DNA of 64,000 nt from Danio rerio (GCF_049306965.1 NC_133198.1:39120001-39184000), one strand, 5' to 3'; shown: positions 10,801 through 22,990, numbered from the stretch's first letter. Made by a program: numbers and translations. The notes: generated by a model not told the origin, from the sequence alone.

Positions 10801-12803
10801 GACTTTATAAGGAATTTGTAGTCTTTCAGAAACAAAGCATCAATAACACTGCAACTCATCTCAAATAGTAAGCAAAATGTTTGTCTGGCTGCTGTCAACG
10901 TTATAAATTGCGCCTTTCCTAAGACGGTCCGATTCTCCCAATTATGTGCCAATTCTTTTTAGTGGAGATTAAAATCGAATTCATTTCATGTTCAGTGCAT
11001 TCAACACTGGTGTAAGTTATACTGTTACATTTAAACGAATTCTGCTGGACTGTTTAAAAAGATTAAATAATTATGATAATTATATCACACAGGTTGGGCA
11101 AGTGCACATTCAAATTAAATGTAATTACTTTAGAAATTAGTTTTGCTTTATTGGACTATGGTCGTTTCTCACTAGCAGCACATTAAATTTGATGCGTTTT
11201 GACCTGTAATGTAATTTATTGACACTGCTTGTGACATTAGCCATTCACCTTGGTTCACTCTGAACATTAAGGAAACTTTCTGACCTTGAGAGGAAGAAGC
11301 TGATCCCTAATGAGGCAGTTTAACAACTTGCAAAATTTTGCAGTGAAAGAGGGGATAAATTGTAGGAATCGCATTATATTATGCTTTGTTTTCATTTTTT
11401 ATTTTTTTTGCGTTTTTGTTGACATACTAAATTGCAGCCAGACCTATTCTGATGCTTGGGTATATTTGAATGTTTCTCTTAACTAAATTTAATTGCTGCA
11501 ATACTAAGATTCATTATTGTTTCTTTAAAGCCCTATCAGCCCTCTGATATTTTAACATATCGTATAATAAAGAGCTTTGTGATTTTATTATATGTGGGAT
11601 AGTGTCCCAAACACAGATGAAGTTGTACAAAACATAAAATATCCCTATCACCACCAATTCCATTGATCCATGAACCATAAATAATTTTCATGCATATCCA
11701 AACCCAGGCATGCTAAGTTTGTTGACATTTTGTTTTCTTTCTTTTTTTGTGGGAGTGGAAAGACAATAAATGCAAGCCTTTGCCTGTGGCTTTGTAATGG
11801 GCACTATCCAAATCCAAATGTTTTAGTCTATAAGTGGGACTCAAAGCTTGGCCAAGAGACACAGATAGTGACAAAAGCTCCCTGGTTATTTAATTAGAGG
11901 CGGCACTAATGTTTTCCATGTTTCTCTGGAGCGACTGGTGTACTGTAGGGAGGGGGAGCAGTGACATCAGTGGCTTTAACTGAAACCAGATGCAGATTAA
12001 TTAACAAAAGGGCAATGCTGTAATGGAAACTGAATCAGTGCTCACGTACAGGTGTCAAAAAAGATAGGGGAACAATACAACCGTGGAGTGGAGAGAAGGA
12101 AACAGGAGAAATCACACCAGGTTGCTGCTCATGGACCTTGTTCAGTGAGACATTTTTCCTTCATTGGGTCATGACTGGAGACCAGGAGCTTAGCTTGAGT
12201 ACTTCAGCAGTGTGACTTGAGTTTGAGGCCTGGCTTGTACACGGCACAGACTGAGAAATTTTCCTAAAGCTTACTGTTTTGCGTGACAATAAAGGCTTTT
12301 GTCATTAGCATTTTTTTTATTGTCGAATGGAATAACAATTGATGCTTGGTATAGACATCACAGGAGACTGTAAAGGAGTGGGTCAGACATGGTTGCGTGT
12401 TGTTGTTCATGTAACAAGTAAAAATTTCTGGGAAGAACGATAAGACTGATTACCACTGCAGACTAATGTTGCCTTAGTCTGTGGTTAGAAACAATTCAAT
12501 AGTTTCTTTTAAAACATTTAGCTTGGCAAACAGTGGATTAATGCAAAATATTGATATGTCTTTAAAATCAGATAAATAGAATTGTTCAAAAAGAAAAAAA
12601 AAAAGAAAACACGGCTAAATAATCAAAAACAAACCAAGATCAGCATTTAATGTTACTTTTTTAACATAAAATATTTACTTAATCCATTATGTCTATATAA
12701 GCTTTTGTAGCAACCAGATATACACACTGTGCATTCCAGTTTTTTTAGCTTTTGGTTGTAATTTATTTGAGTTTGTTTTTTATAATTTTCCAACTCAAAC
12801 CGT
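7852..12803. other. Gene-free unique DNA with purine tract and a strong candidate regulatory island
   Basis: No exon recognised in about 5 kb. A purine-rich GGGAGG/GAGAGA tract occupies about 8756-8835. The most notable part is about 11760-12060, described separately. A higher-GC stretch at about 9510-9790 has overlapping short open frames but no domain I recognise. Confidence 0.35.
11760..12060. promoter_or_regulatory. Candidate conserved noncoding element upstream of the HoxC cluster
   Basis: About 300 bp of complex, non-repetitive sequence with clustered homeodomain core sites (TTATTTAATTAGAGG, GCAGATTAATTAACAAA, TAATGTTTTCC) and E-box/bHLH-like words, standing out from simpler AT-rich flanks. 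This is how vertebrate developmental enhancers usually look in single sequences. Lying about 25 kb 5' of hoxc13, it could be a posterior HoxC enhancer. Only cross-species alignment can confirm it. Confidence 0.3.
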
Positions 12804-13160
12804 TCATTGATTCATTCATTTTCTTTTCGGGTTAGCCCCTTTATTAATCCAAGGTCACCACAGCGGAATGAACCTCCAACTTATCCAGCATTTGTTTTAC
12901 CCAGCGGATGCCCATCCAGTTGCAATCCATCACTGGAAAACACACACATTTACACACATACATGACAGAAAATTTAGCTTACCCAATTCACCTATACCAC
13001 ATGTTTTTGGACTTTTGGTGGAAACCGGAGCACCCGGAGGAAACCCACACCAACACAGTGAGAACATGTTAACTCCACACAGAAATGCCACCTGACCCAG
13101 CCGAGTCTCAGACCAGTGACCTTCCTGCTATGAGTGGATCGTGCTACCCACTGTGCATCA
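12804..13160 (-). mobile_element. DANA-type SINE, nearly complete
   Basis: Reverse orientation. From left to right it shows the 3' tail (TTCATTCATTTTCTTTTCGG), the GGTCACCACAGCGGAATGAA block, the GCGGATGCCC block, the GGTGGAAACCGGAGCACCCG block, CACAGAAATGCC, and the tRNA-like head region (AGTCTCAGACCAGTGACC..., ending CCACTGTGC). Such tRNA-derived SINEs are mobilised by LINE enzymes. Divergence suggests an old insertion; I see no clear target duplication. Confidence 0.85.
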
Positions 13161-13694
13161 AATAAAATAAATCAAATAAACCGGTAAAATGTAACTAGAT
13201 ATATCATCATTACCATCATACCTGTTTAATAATCAAAGGACAGTACTTTCTGAAATTGTATGTTTTAATATGCAGAAGTGACATTTCTGTAAAATTATAG
13301 ATGCATTAATTTGCATGTTGCACATCCAACATAAAACCTGGATAAATGCTGTTTCAGAATTTGGGTTTAATTTTGTTAACAGTTATATCGCTCATATACA
13401 ATTTTTGGATAGCACTCCATTGATAATTTATAGCCAGAATTACTTTACCTGGAATTAAATTTTACGTAAAAGTTGAACAATATAAACAAATTAGTTCATA
13501 AACCTTTTAAAGTTAATGGTTTTGGTGTATAAATGTGCTATTAAATTTGAGATTTAACAAAGTAATAAAACCACAGAAACTAATCTACATTAAAATAAGC
13601 TCTAAAATGAGCATTTTGTTTTATTTCCTCTAATCTCAAAGTCATCTTATTGAAGCCAAATAATTAAAATTTTAAAAAGTACCTTAATGTTTTT
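13161..13694. other. Unique AT-rich sequence, nothing recognised
   Basis: No gene or transposon terminus recognised. Confidence 0.4.
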
Positions 13695-14880
13695 ACCCAA
13701 CACGATCTTACGGCAATTTGCTACTTATTAATTTAGTGGCTAATTTGTATGACTTTATATGATCTCAACCATACAATTTAATAAATTTTTCTTATCTACT
13801 AGTGACAGTTGGGTTTAGCGTGGGGTTGGGTGCCACGCCTCCTTTTTAAAATTGTAAATTTTTGTATGATTGAACTAGGGTTGGGTCGATAGACCATGCC
13901 ATCGTCCATTGCCGATAGACATCACGATGCTGAGCTGGCATCTCAATCCTTTGCCGCACCCCTGTCACAGCAGCAACCTGCTCATAAAAAATACACACTT
14001 GGGCCCCGTTTACACTAATACGTCTTAGTTTTTTAATTTTTTATTTTTAGAACGAAAACAATCCATGTCCACACTGGCGTTTCATCTAGCATTTCTGGAA
14101 TGCCCTCATTCCACACTATAATGATGAAAATGCACATCATTTGACCACATACACACACAAACACACACACTCTGGCATGCACTGCAGCATATGCGCATGT
14201 CTGAGCTCCAGGCAGTCAGCGGGTACTTTAAGCTCAAAACCCCAGAGAGCAGTGCACGTCGGACAGTTTATCAAGGATGTACTGGTGGATCGAGTCTCAC
14301 TATAATTATTGAAGGTGATATTTAATTAATCTTGTCTCTATCTAACGACTCTTCGATTTTTTTTATCTATCAGGTAACGTGTCAAAGCGTCAGTAGACTG
14401 CTTCAATCTTTCGCTTTCACGCTTGTACTTAGTAATTTTTGCGAAAACCTCACATACTGTTGGTTGTGCTCCTTTTTTTACTAACCAAATTTGTCGACGC
14501 TATTATAATGACACAGATCACTCTGCCATGCATGCTAGAGTCCCACAAAAAAGTAATTGACAGGTGGTAGTTTTTGTGTAACTTATCTTTATTTATTTAT
14601 GATTTGGGTAGGGTAAAAGAGAGACAATGCGGGTCAGGTATTTGAAACGGTAGGCTACAAATAATTAATTTGTTATGAATTAATGAATTATTTATAAATA
14701 ATTAATTTACCTTCGCCTACGACGACAATGCCATCATCCATTGCGATGTTTCACATTAGACATCGTACAATGCCAAATTGGTCGACATGCCCAACCCTAG
14801 ACTGAACTTGTATGATTTCATACGAATTAGCCACCAAACTGACAAAACATGAAATAGTTATGTTTCCTTGTGAGAGCAGG
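13695..14880. repeat. Older palindromic repeat split by a hAT-type insertion
   Basis: The sequences on each side of the 13876-14799 element belong together: ACGATCTTACGGCAATTTGC and TTTAGTGGCTAATTTGTATGA on the left, and TATGATTTCATACGAATTAGCCACCAAACTGAC on the right (given here in part) contains the inverse of the left words. This implies a pre-existing element with internal inverted symmetry into which the hAT-type element jumped. Its family is not identified. Confidence 0.45.
13876..14799. mobile_element. Non-autonomous hAT-type transposon
   Basis: Termini TAGGGTTGGG and CCCAACCCTA form a perfect 10-bp inverted repeat, extended imperfectly by ...TCGATAGACCATG versus CATGTCGACC. Flanks GATTGAAC (13868-13875) and GACTGAAC (14800-14807) look like an 8-bp target duplication with one change. 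No transposase frame remains. The middle contains a block beginning GGGCCCCGTTTACAC (about 14001) that resembles another short repeat, so the element may itself be composite. Confidence 0.8.
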
Positions 14881-14937
14881 CTGTTTTTACCTGGAGTTTT
14901 TTTTTTTTTTCAAACTTTAATCTCACATTAACATTTA

Positions 14938-14976
14938 ATCATTTAGCAGATGCTTTTATCCAAAGTGTTTTACAAA
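14938..14976 (+). repeat. Single arm of the 'TTATCCAAAG' inverted-repeat element
   Basis: CATTTAGCAGATGCTTTTATCC followed by AAAGTGTTTTACAA matches the arms of the element at 40898-41290, and is a common dispersed word in teleost genomes. Only one arm is present here. Confidence 0.5.
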
Positions 14977-15029
14977 TAAGGATAATAGAAGCACTTCAAA
15001 TCATTAGATAAGCGACAATTAGGTGACAA

Positions 15030-16030
15030 TTATTAGTTTAATCATTTATTTATTCTTTTATTTTTCCAGGAAGGTCCTATTGAGGTTAACAAAAATCTTC
15101 CAGATACTCTTAAGTTAGTTTAGTATTGTCCAATTATTGTGAAGACCAAGTGTTTATGAAACAGACCGATTTTTTCAGCTGTTTCTTAAGAAAGGCCAAA
15201 GACTTTTATACAATTGGTCATTCCACCAGTATGAAACATTAAAGGTGAAAGTTCTTAAAATTCATTTTTTGTGCCCTGTTGGGAAGGTAAACCAAAGATG
15301 ACTTTTGCTAAAAGACTGCAAAGTCCTGCTGGGCTCATATTTTAAATAAATAATGGTTAAACATTTTTTTCTTTTGCAAATAAATTGCAATATAAATGAT
15401 TGAAGAGCAAATAACATTTTATTGTGGCATTATCGTTGTTTGTCCAGACGTTGCTGATAAAAAGGGCTATAATTTGAATTTTGAACGTATTGAATGGGAT
15501 TGCTCCTTCAGATGAATTTCATTTTCGACGGGTGCCTAAGAAGTACATAACAGAGTACTTCACGTCATAACAAACATTACAGCTAACAAAACAAACAAAT
15601 AAACAAGCAGCACACTTCACCTGAAAGACTTCACATAGTCTACAGCCTAAGCAAACAAAATATAAAATCAAAAGTACAAACAATTTGATATACAACTTAA
15701 TAATAAGCATATAGATTGGAACAGATATTAATAACATTTACAAGTTGTTTCCAAAAAAGAAAATAAATTAGTCCTGAAAAGATTAAATGTCTTAATTGAG
15801 CTAAAAAAGAGGGAAGATTGTTCCAACCAAAAGGAGCTTTGTATTGAAAGGTCCTACCACCACTTAATGTTGTAATTATTTTTTTAACAAAGTATTTATG
15901 TTGCATGTGTCGAAGAGCATAAGATGAGGTAAATGGAACAAAAAACTGCTTTAAGTAACTAAAGTAAACACACTTAAAAGAAATAGATAATAAGAACTTG
16001 GGTTGAAGCAAACCAAGAGATTTACACAAT
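15030..16030 (-). mobile_element. Non-LTR retrotransposon (LINE) 3' fragment, decayed
   Basis: On the minus strand a 110-codon open frame (15697-16029) contains GGRTFQYKAPFGWNNLPSFL, the pattern seen near the C-terminus of fish LINE ORF2 proteins (G-x-RTFQY-x3-WN-x-LP). Only the final part of the polyprotein is present, as usual for 5'-truncated LINE copies. Nearby TTTCCAGGAAGGTCCTATTGAGG (15065-15087) resembles a LINE tail region. The clade is not determined. It is not a host gene: no further exons or conserved domain. Confidence 0.55.
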
Positions 16031-16139
16031 ATGCAGTTTTATTTGTATTTGTATTTTCTTGATTCATATCCAGATATTCAGAGTTGTATCTCATTAAGAG
16101 CTGATTTTGCATGGTCTTATTTATAGTTTATTTATACCG

Positions 16140-16762
16140 CAGATGACACACACACACGCACGCACGCAGGCAGGCAGAAAGACACAGCGCGCTTAGCTTA
16201 GTTAAGGCTAACCTCAAGTACTGTGTGGATATCTGTTATGCTAATGTACAAAATAAACCTGATTTAACTTCCACAAACCGGGATTGAAGCGTCTTCTTTT
16301 ATAATTGTTCTGACACGCGGCTGTGCTGATGAAGTAAAGCTGAAGTAAAACGCTGTAATTAATTACACACATACTCTGTTTTAAAACACTTTAAACATGT
16401 GAAACTTACTCTTAATCACATTTGATGATGATTGCTGATCCTAGCGAACAGAACAGACCTTTTATTCCCGGTTGCTTTGCGTATGTCTGCCTGGTCTTGT
16501 TGACATATACACGCGACTACCGGAACATGTTAATGCGCGCAGCTGTCAATCAATTCGGTGGGCGGGGGGATCGCACACCTACGTAATGGTGCGATCGTTT
16601 TGAAAACAGCTCCAATTGGCCGACCCTTTTTTTGTAGTTAAATTAAAAAAAAGGACTGGGTGTGTTCATATCACCCCAGTATGATGGTCTATACACTATA
16701 CCAACACACAGATCTGTCCAAACAGCTTGAAAAGTAGATTTTTTACCATAGGTGCCCTTTAA
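16140..16762 (-). mobile_element. DNA transposon fragment ending in a CACCTATGG/CCATAGGTG terminus
   Basis: The right end reads ACCATAGGTGCCCTTTAA, equivalent on the minus strand to TTAAAGGGCACCTATGG, a terminus I associate with abundant zebrafish elements whose ends adjoin TTAA. The interior (GTCGGCCAATTGG on the minus strand, CGCACCATTACGTAGGTG) is GC-richer than its surroundings. The left terminus was not found, so the copy looks truncated; family uncertain. Confidence 0.5.
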
Positions 16763-16787
16763 GTTACAACTCTTATGAATTAAAAAG

Positions 16788-17114
16788 GTGGCACGGTGGT
16801 TTGAGTCTTGGCTGGGTCTGTTGGCATTTCTGTGTGGAGCTTGCATGTTCTCCCCATGTTCGTGTGGGTTTCCTCCAGGTGCTCCAGTTTCCCCCATAGT
16901 CCAAAGACATGTGGTACAGGTAAATTGGGTAAACAAAATTGGCCATAGTGTGTGTGTGTGTAAATGTGAGATGGTATGGGTGTTTCCCAATAATGGGTTG
17001 TGGCTGGAAGGGCATCCGCTGCATAAAATATGCTGGAATATTTGGTAGTTCATTTCGCTGTGGCGACCTCTGATAAATAAGGGACTAAGCAAAAGGAAAA
17101 TGAATGAATGAATA
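16788..17114 (+). mobile_element. DANA-type SINE with perfect 10-bp target duplication, internally deleted
   Basis: Runs from GTGGCACGGTGG through TTGGCATTTCTGTGTGGAGC, GTTTCCTCCAGGTGCTCCAG, GGGCATCCGCTGCATAAAA and a tail of TGAATGAATGAAT. The flanks carry an identical AATTAAAAAG (16778-16787 and 17115-17124), the target duplication of a LINE-driven insertion. Part of the tRNA-related head (between GGCACGGTGG and TTGAGTCTTGG) is missing. The intact duplication suggests a younger copy than its neighbours. Confidence 0.9.
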
Positions 17115-17404
17115 AATTAAAAAGAAAATTATTAAATCATTTACAAATACCTAAAGCCTAATTGTACAAGCAGCTATTTTAGTAAATAGCAAAAATGTTA
17201 TTCATATATTTACAGAAACAACCTGATACGTTTTGTATGAGAAAAGCATGTCCTGGTGTAGCGTCATATGCTAATTTAAAATTGAGTAATTCCATTGAAA
17301 ATTTTAATTAGTTGAAGGACCCCATTTAAGTTCAAATGACCGAAGGCCACTGTGAAACCCGTGATGTGCACTTGTTTTTTTTTTCTTAATTATTTACACA
17401 TTTA

Positions 17405-17590
17405 GGGGGCAGCACAGTGGCCCAGTGGTGTCGCCTCACCGCAAGAAGGTCACTGGTATTTCTGTTTGCATGTTTGCATGGGTTTCCTCCAGATGCTCTG
17501 GTTTCCCCCACAGTCCAAAAACATGATTACCCCTGATGAATAAATGGACTAAGCTGAAGGGAAATAGAAGTGAATGAATAGATGAATATT
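17405..17590 (+). mobile_element. DANA-type SINE, internally shortened copy
   Basis: GGGCAGCACAGTGGCCCAGTGG, TCGCCTCACCGCAAGAAGG, GGTTTCCTCCAGATGCTCTG, TTTCCCCCACAGTCCAAAAA and the tail CTGATGAATAAATGGACTAAG are in DANA order, but most of the middle is missing, leaving about 185 bp. It lies 290 bp from another copy in the same orientation. Confidence 0.85.
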
Positions 17591-19289
17591 TAGAAATGTA
17601 ACTTTTTGGAATCACTGTAATATTGTTACGTTTGATGTCCTTTTGTCATGAATAATTTAAGTCCAATAAGTCATGGGAAAAATTTTTTTTATAGTTTCAG
17701 ATTAAACAAAAAACACTGTATAAGAATAAGTGTCCAACAACAAAGATAATTGCCTCTCATGAATAAGTTGTTTTTCTATTCTTTTTTTTTTTTTTTTTTT
17801 TTTGCTATGTCACACCATATGACATATTTAAGGTGTAAAGTAATTTATTATTTTACAAAAAACAGTTAAGGAATTAATAGAAACCCCCTATAGTTTCTCA
17901 AACATCAGACTTCAAACTACATAAATATATCTTTTTCCTTTCTTTTCAAAATGGTGTTATACAAATATAAAGACATTTCTACTGTCTAACCATCCAAATG
18001 CATTTTATTTTATGGCAAGTTCAGGCTTCACAACTTTCACACATACAAGAAGAGAAATTGCAATTTGAAAGACAGATTTTTGGCAGATGGAGTCTTGTAT
18101 CTTTGTCACCATTTTGAGCTGCACATTAAAAGTATATTATTACTTCGCGTTTCTTTGTAACACATTTTTGTTTGCACTGCAGTGATGCCAAGAACCTCAG
18201 GAAAAGCACTGTTTGCAGAGCTGTTTGGTTATCACATTTTTTGTTTAAAGGCACTTTTATTGTGTTCTCTGGTCATTTATCTTGCTTTTTATAGATATAA
18301 AATATCTATTAAAAATATAAATCCTATAAAATAGCTGGTAAGGTGCATGAATACAATGCCATTAAAAATGATTGTGCTACAGTTTACAGGCAGAAAAAGG
18401 GGTTCATGGATGCTTTTAGAATGCCAGGGCTTCCCGATCCCTCACGGACCACCAAGCTGTCAGAGATCTCGTCGATTTTTGTAATAAACTCACATTCTGT
18501 ACACCAAAAGAATATGTATATTGTATGTCATGTTACTGCAAATTAGGAACAAAGTAGGTTTCCTTCTGAATCAGTTTGTCCATTAAAGGGGCATTGCTTG
18601 CAATAATAGATTTAATTATATGTTAACTATTCATTCTTAATTAATCTGAATTATTATTATTACTGATATTTAGTAATGACTCATTTTTATTGCCAAATGC
18701 CAGTGGAGATGCTCTTAAAATCTACCCTTAGATGAGGCAAGGTACAGAAAAGCTTGTGTACTTGAGTATTGTAAATAAAGTAAATACTGATTTTTTTTTT
18801 TTTTTTTTTGGTAGAAAAATACTACTGAACACTAAAACAGGTGAAAATATAAAAACTTACTTTTATATCCTGGTATTGTATGTAAAATTGAGCAAAAACG
18901 AAATGTCTGTGGACAAATATTAATGCATATTATAAAAACATTTGCCTCATGGGAAAATCTAATGCAAACATAATAGTTTTATCTGTTGTATGCAACAGCA
19001 AGGAAGATCATCAATTGGTATTATTTCAACACCGTTTAGTTGTAAATGGTATGTGGAGTTGTCCACTTACCAGGAGTTTATAGGAATAAACAGCTCCTTG
19101 TCTTATCTTATTTGGTACCCAAACAACTGGCACCTATAATATCTAAATATAATTTTCATTGACAAAAAAATCCAAAATTGTGGCATCAATAACTTCTCTC
19201 GTTCTTAGATAATTTTTATTTAGACTTATGAATTTAGTAAATTGTTAACTAAAGACTCATTCTGACTGGATTGTTTGAATCGGTGAATC
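17591..19289. other. Unique AT-rich sequence, nothing recognised
   Basis: Contains T-runs at about 17782-17803 and 18791-18810. No gene or repeat family recognised. Confidence 0.4.
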
Positions 19290-19850
19290 GTTAACTAGAA
19301 AACTTTCTGTGACCAGATCATTTGAATCGGTGAATCGTTCCCACTCTTCTGGATGTGGGAAAGACCATCAGAGATCAATACATGTTTTGCATTGTCCACA
19401 GCCCAAGATTATTGCTGCTGACCCCATTAAACTAACTTTTGTCATTGGCACGAGTGACCAAAGGTTTAGCTATAGAAGCCTAGCCAGGTATATTGACCAC
19501 GTAGAGCTCCCGACGATCAGTTTTGGTGAAAACAGGAGAATTGAGTTGCTCATTTAATTCAGCAGTGATTTGGGCAGCTGTGGTTTTATGTTTTTCGCAT
19601 ACAATCCAGGATAGCACCAGGCATAACTTTTAGACAGCTTACTTTTTTTTTTCCACAGTTACTCCTGTTGGATTTGGTTTTTCCTTCTTGGTGGTATTCT
19701 GACATTATCTTGGATACGCTGGCTCTTGATACATGATAAAGACTTGCTGTCATGGTCACATATGGGCCAGCAAGGTGCACACCAACAATTGTCCTCTTGA
19801 TCTTTTGGTGTGTCAACCATAGTTTTGTGTGCATTGCAATATTTTAAGCT
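19290..19850 (-). mobile_element. Decayed Tc1-like transposase gene, N-terminal part
   Basis: The minus-strand translation begins MHTKLWLTHQKIKRTIVGVH (19834), continues LAGPYVTMTASLYHVSRASV SKIMSEYHQEGKTKS and then a region equivalent to ...LN-EQLNSPVFTKTDRRELY. This is the helix-turn-helix DNA-binding half of Tc1/mariner transposases (VGMHLAGASVTKTA... SRATVSKVM... GRK... VSTKTVRREL in active relatives). Stops and frame changes interrupt it and the catalytic DDE half is not evident, so it is a dead remnant. It sits just left of a LINE fragment. Confidence 0.8.
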
Positions 19851-19977
19851 AAATTGTGCTATTTACTCTGCTAAATAAACCTTTAAACACCGCTCTTACT
19901 AGTGTGATGCGCAATCAATGAAGATTGGACACCAGACTGGTCAAATTTTAGTCATGAAACCCTTAAGCCATGAAATT

Positions 19978-20636
19978 TAACCTGCCAAAGGAGCTGCTGA
20001 AACAGTTCTACACCTTCATTGAATCAGTCATCTGCACATCAATAACTGTCTGGTTTAGCTCAGCTACCAAATCCGACCTCCAAAGACTATGTCGAATAGT
20101 TCGGACTGCTGAGTGAATCACTGGTACAACCCTCCCTACTTTCCAAGAACTGTACTTATCCAGAGCGAGCAGAAGGGCTGCCAGAATCACTCTGGACCGC
20201 TCACACCCAGCACACTGCCTCTTTGAATTTTTACCTTCTGGTCGACGCTACAGAGCACTGCGCACCTGAACAGCCCGACACAGAAACAGTTTCTTCCCTC
20301 AGGCAATCCATCTCATGAACACTTGATAATAATAATTGCGGAACCAACATCACTACTTGCCATACACTTTCATACACGTATACACTTATTTAACAACACA
20401 CATTACATGCCAATTTGCGCAAAACAGCTGCACATATATAACATTGTATATAGTAATATACATACACTTGTCTATTTGTATATTTGCATTTACTACATAC
20501 TGCTTTTTTATATATTTATTATCTGTTTATTGTCCTGTCTCTGTAATTCTGTTGCACTGTAGAAGCTCTGTTACGAAAATAAATTCCTCTTATGTGCGAA
20601 CATACCTGGCAATAAAGCTCTTTCTGATTCTGATAA
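19978..20636 (+). mobile_element. LINE (L2/CR1-like) 3' end, 5'-truncated
   Basis: The + strand encodes the C-terminus of an ORF2 protein: LPKELLKQFYTFIESVICTS, then ITVWFSSATKSDLQRLCRIV, then SHPAHCLFEFLPSGRRYRAL and NSFFPQAIHLMN. These are the conserved tail motifs of fish L2/CR1-like LINEs, lying after the reverse transcriptase domain, which is absent. At least two in-frame stops interrupt it. The 3' UTR ends in AATAAAGCTCTTTCTGATTC TGATA, a short tandem tail typical of these LINEs. It is a dead-on-arrival copy. Confidence 0.8.
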
Positions 20637-22078
20637 CTCTAAATTGGCCATGCAGGGTCTCCGTTTCATTGTCCAACTCCTGTATTCAGAAGAGGATAAA
20701 ACATCATCTCCAGAAACACAATAGTGGTGATTAATTTGTGAATGAACTGAATTTTTTTCACTTAGCTTATTAAAATGGTTTTACAAATTGCATTGAATAA
20801 TTAAATTGTGATGTGGACTTATCTGACTTCATTTGTCAAGTTAACAACTCACTGATTCTGGATTTGTTTAAAAACTGAACAATTTTCTAATAAACAATGT
20901 TGCATGTATTTAATATATTTGTACATATTTTAGATTTAAGTATACATTAAAAAGAAAATACCTTTGTACTTTGACTCGAAGAAAATTGAAAATGAATACT
21001 GTATTCTGGAGTATTATAATATCAAGCTATTTGTCCTTTTTCTCAAGTGCCTCATTTGAGTACTTCATCCACCAAGCACTAGACAACATCTAAGAATCAA
21101 TGTTAAACTTAGATCCGCTCTGCTTACGCTGTAAATCTCACTTAACAGTTTCCATATTTTGTGATTCACAGGTGTTGTTCATTTATTTATGGTTGTAAAT
21201 CACATTATGGGAGCTTGATCACTGCTCTGTTGACTTTTGATGTTGAAAATTTAACTCTACAGTTTAACAAAATTGTTTTTATTGACATTTTAGTAGTTTG
21301 AAATAATATAATGTGTAAGAAATAAAATATAGAGAATTAAGTCTGTATAATGTAAAATAACATAAAATGTACTCTGTTTATTGCAAGGTTTTTGTACTGT
21401 AATATACAACACTAACTCAGACAAGTTATCACTATAAACTATTAAAAATTGATTTTTTTTAAAAGTCACTTTTTCAAACGTTTTAATCTTAAAAGTTGTT
21501 GGAAGGTCAAGGTCCCATAATACAATTCAAATGCATAAATAAATGGGGAAAAATTAAAACACGAATCACAAAATACAGAAAACTGCTCATTTGAGTCAGT
21601 TGTTATGAACCTGGTCTAGTAGTTCAAGGATATCACATAAATAAAACAGTAGAACAAACAATAATTAGGAAGCCCTTGGAGTTGGATCTGTTCTTTTACC
21701 TCTCTAAGTTGTTGTCTCTAGAACAGATGCAACAGGTTAAAAATAATCTGCTTGTTTACCAATCAAACACCATAATCTTGTTCCTATTCAGAAGAAGATT
21801 TTCCCAGGTCAAAATTTTTATTTTTTTTCATTCTGCATTAATGAAGTGTTTAAAGCCTTTGGGAATCTAGTAAAGACAAAGTTTTCGGAAATAAAAATAC
21901 TCTGATAATGTACTGATAATTAAAAAAAATTTACCTTTGCAAAATGCTAAAGATTGAGAGAATGTATTTTAGCTTGTTTATATGCTATTTGTTTCTGGGT
22001 TTGTTGTTTGTCAATATTTTATCGGTAGCATAGTTGTAGGTTTTATCCCCTAGTAAGTACAGACACTGACTCTTTGCC
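20637..22078. other. Unique AT-rich sequence, nothing recognised
   Basis: No exon, RNA gene or transposon terminus was recognised. Confidence 0.4.
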
Positions 22079-22653
22079 TAGAGATGCCCAAAGTAGGTCC
22101 CGCAGGCCAAAGTTGGCCCATGGTAACCTTTGATTTGGCCCGCCATCCCATCTGATAAGAGAGGGAGAATGATGGGGAGGTGGTTGGGGCGAATTCCATT
22201 GAGAGAGATTGTCATTCCGACTTTACAACAACCTTTTTTTTTCTTTGTTTTATTGCTAAGCTACAAAAAAAGCAGAGCGAAATTAAATTATTTAATTTAA
22301 TGTTGTAAATGAATCAGCCTTTAAAATGTAAATGTCACTTAACATAGAAGTCACTGCACAAGACATCTGCGAGCAAATCAACATAAAGGCAGGACCAGCT
22401 TAAATAGTGTATTCCGCATTGAACTCCATTGTGTAAATGGGATTATGTTTATACTGTAATAAAATGTTAACATAAAATGTTAAATATGATGCTACATTAT
22501 TATTATTTAAATTAACGTTTTCTAGTTATTTTTAAATATTACCAACTAAATTACAAAATTACCATGACAAATTTAATATATAGGGATTCTGCCCACAGCC
22601 CTCTATCAAGCTTGCTTTTTGGCCCTTTAAAGAAAAAGGTTTGGGTACCCCTG
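22079..22653. mobile_element. Non-autonomous hAT-like element
   Basis: The left end TAGAGATGCCCAAAGTAGG and the right end GGTTTGGGTACCCCTG are imperfect inverted repeats of the CAGGGGTGCCCAAA type known for hAT MITEs in fish. The interior includes GGCCCGCCATCCCATCTG and GGCCAAAGTTGGCCCATGG. No transposase frame. The 8-bp flanks match poorly, so the insertion is old. Confidence 0.65.
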
Positions 22654-22959
22654 CTCTAGCCCTGCTAAAACATTGGAGTTTAACATTCATTTAACTCATG
22701 ACTATAACAGCAAGTTTGTCTGATGAATGCTTAAAGACAATCTTTTTTTTTTTATTATTCAATTTTTTCAGCCTTTGCTGCAGAATTTACACCCATAAGT
22801 ATAGTTATCTAGAATGTTATGCAATCTGAGGAAAAAGTAAATTTCACAGATTTCAACAAGCTACAAAAACAGTAACCAAAATAGTCATGTTAACTGTTCA
22901 TTCATTGACCTTCAGTAACCTCCAGGCTTTTTATTGTTATTGTTTTGAAAAAAGTAATT

Positions 22960-22990
<31 letters not shown>

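Noticed and set aside
15697-16029. 110-codon minus-strand frame as a host gene
   Set aside because: The WNxLP pattern and truncated context fit a LINE ORF2 tail instead.
16643-17092. 149-codon minus-strand frame
   Set aside because: Covers the antisense of a DANA-type SINE and a DNA-transposon end; not a gene.
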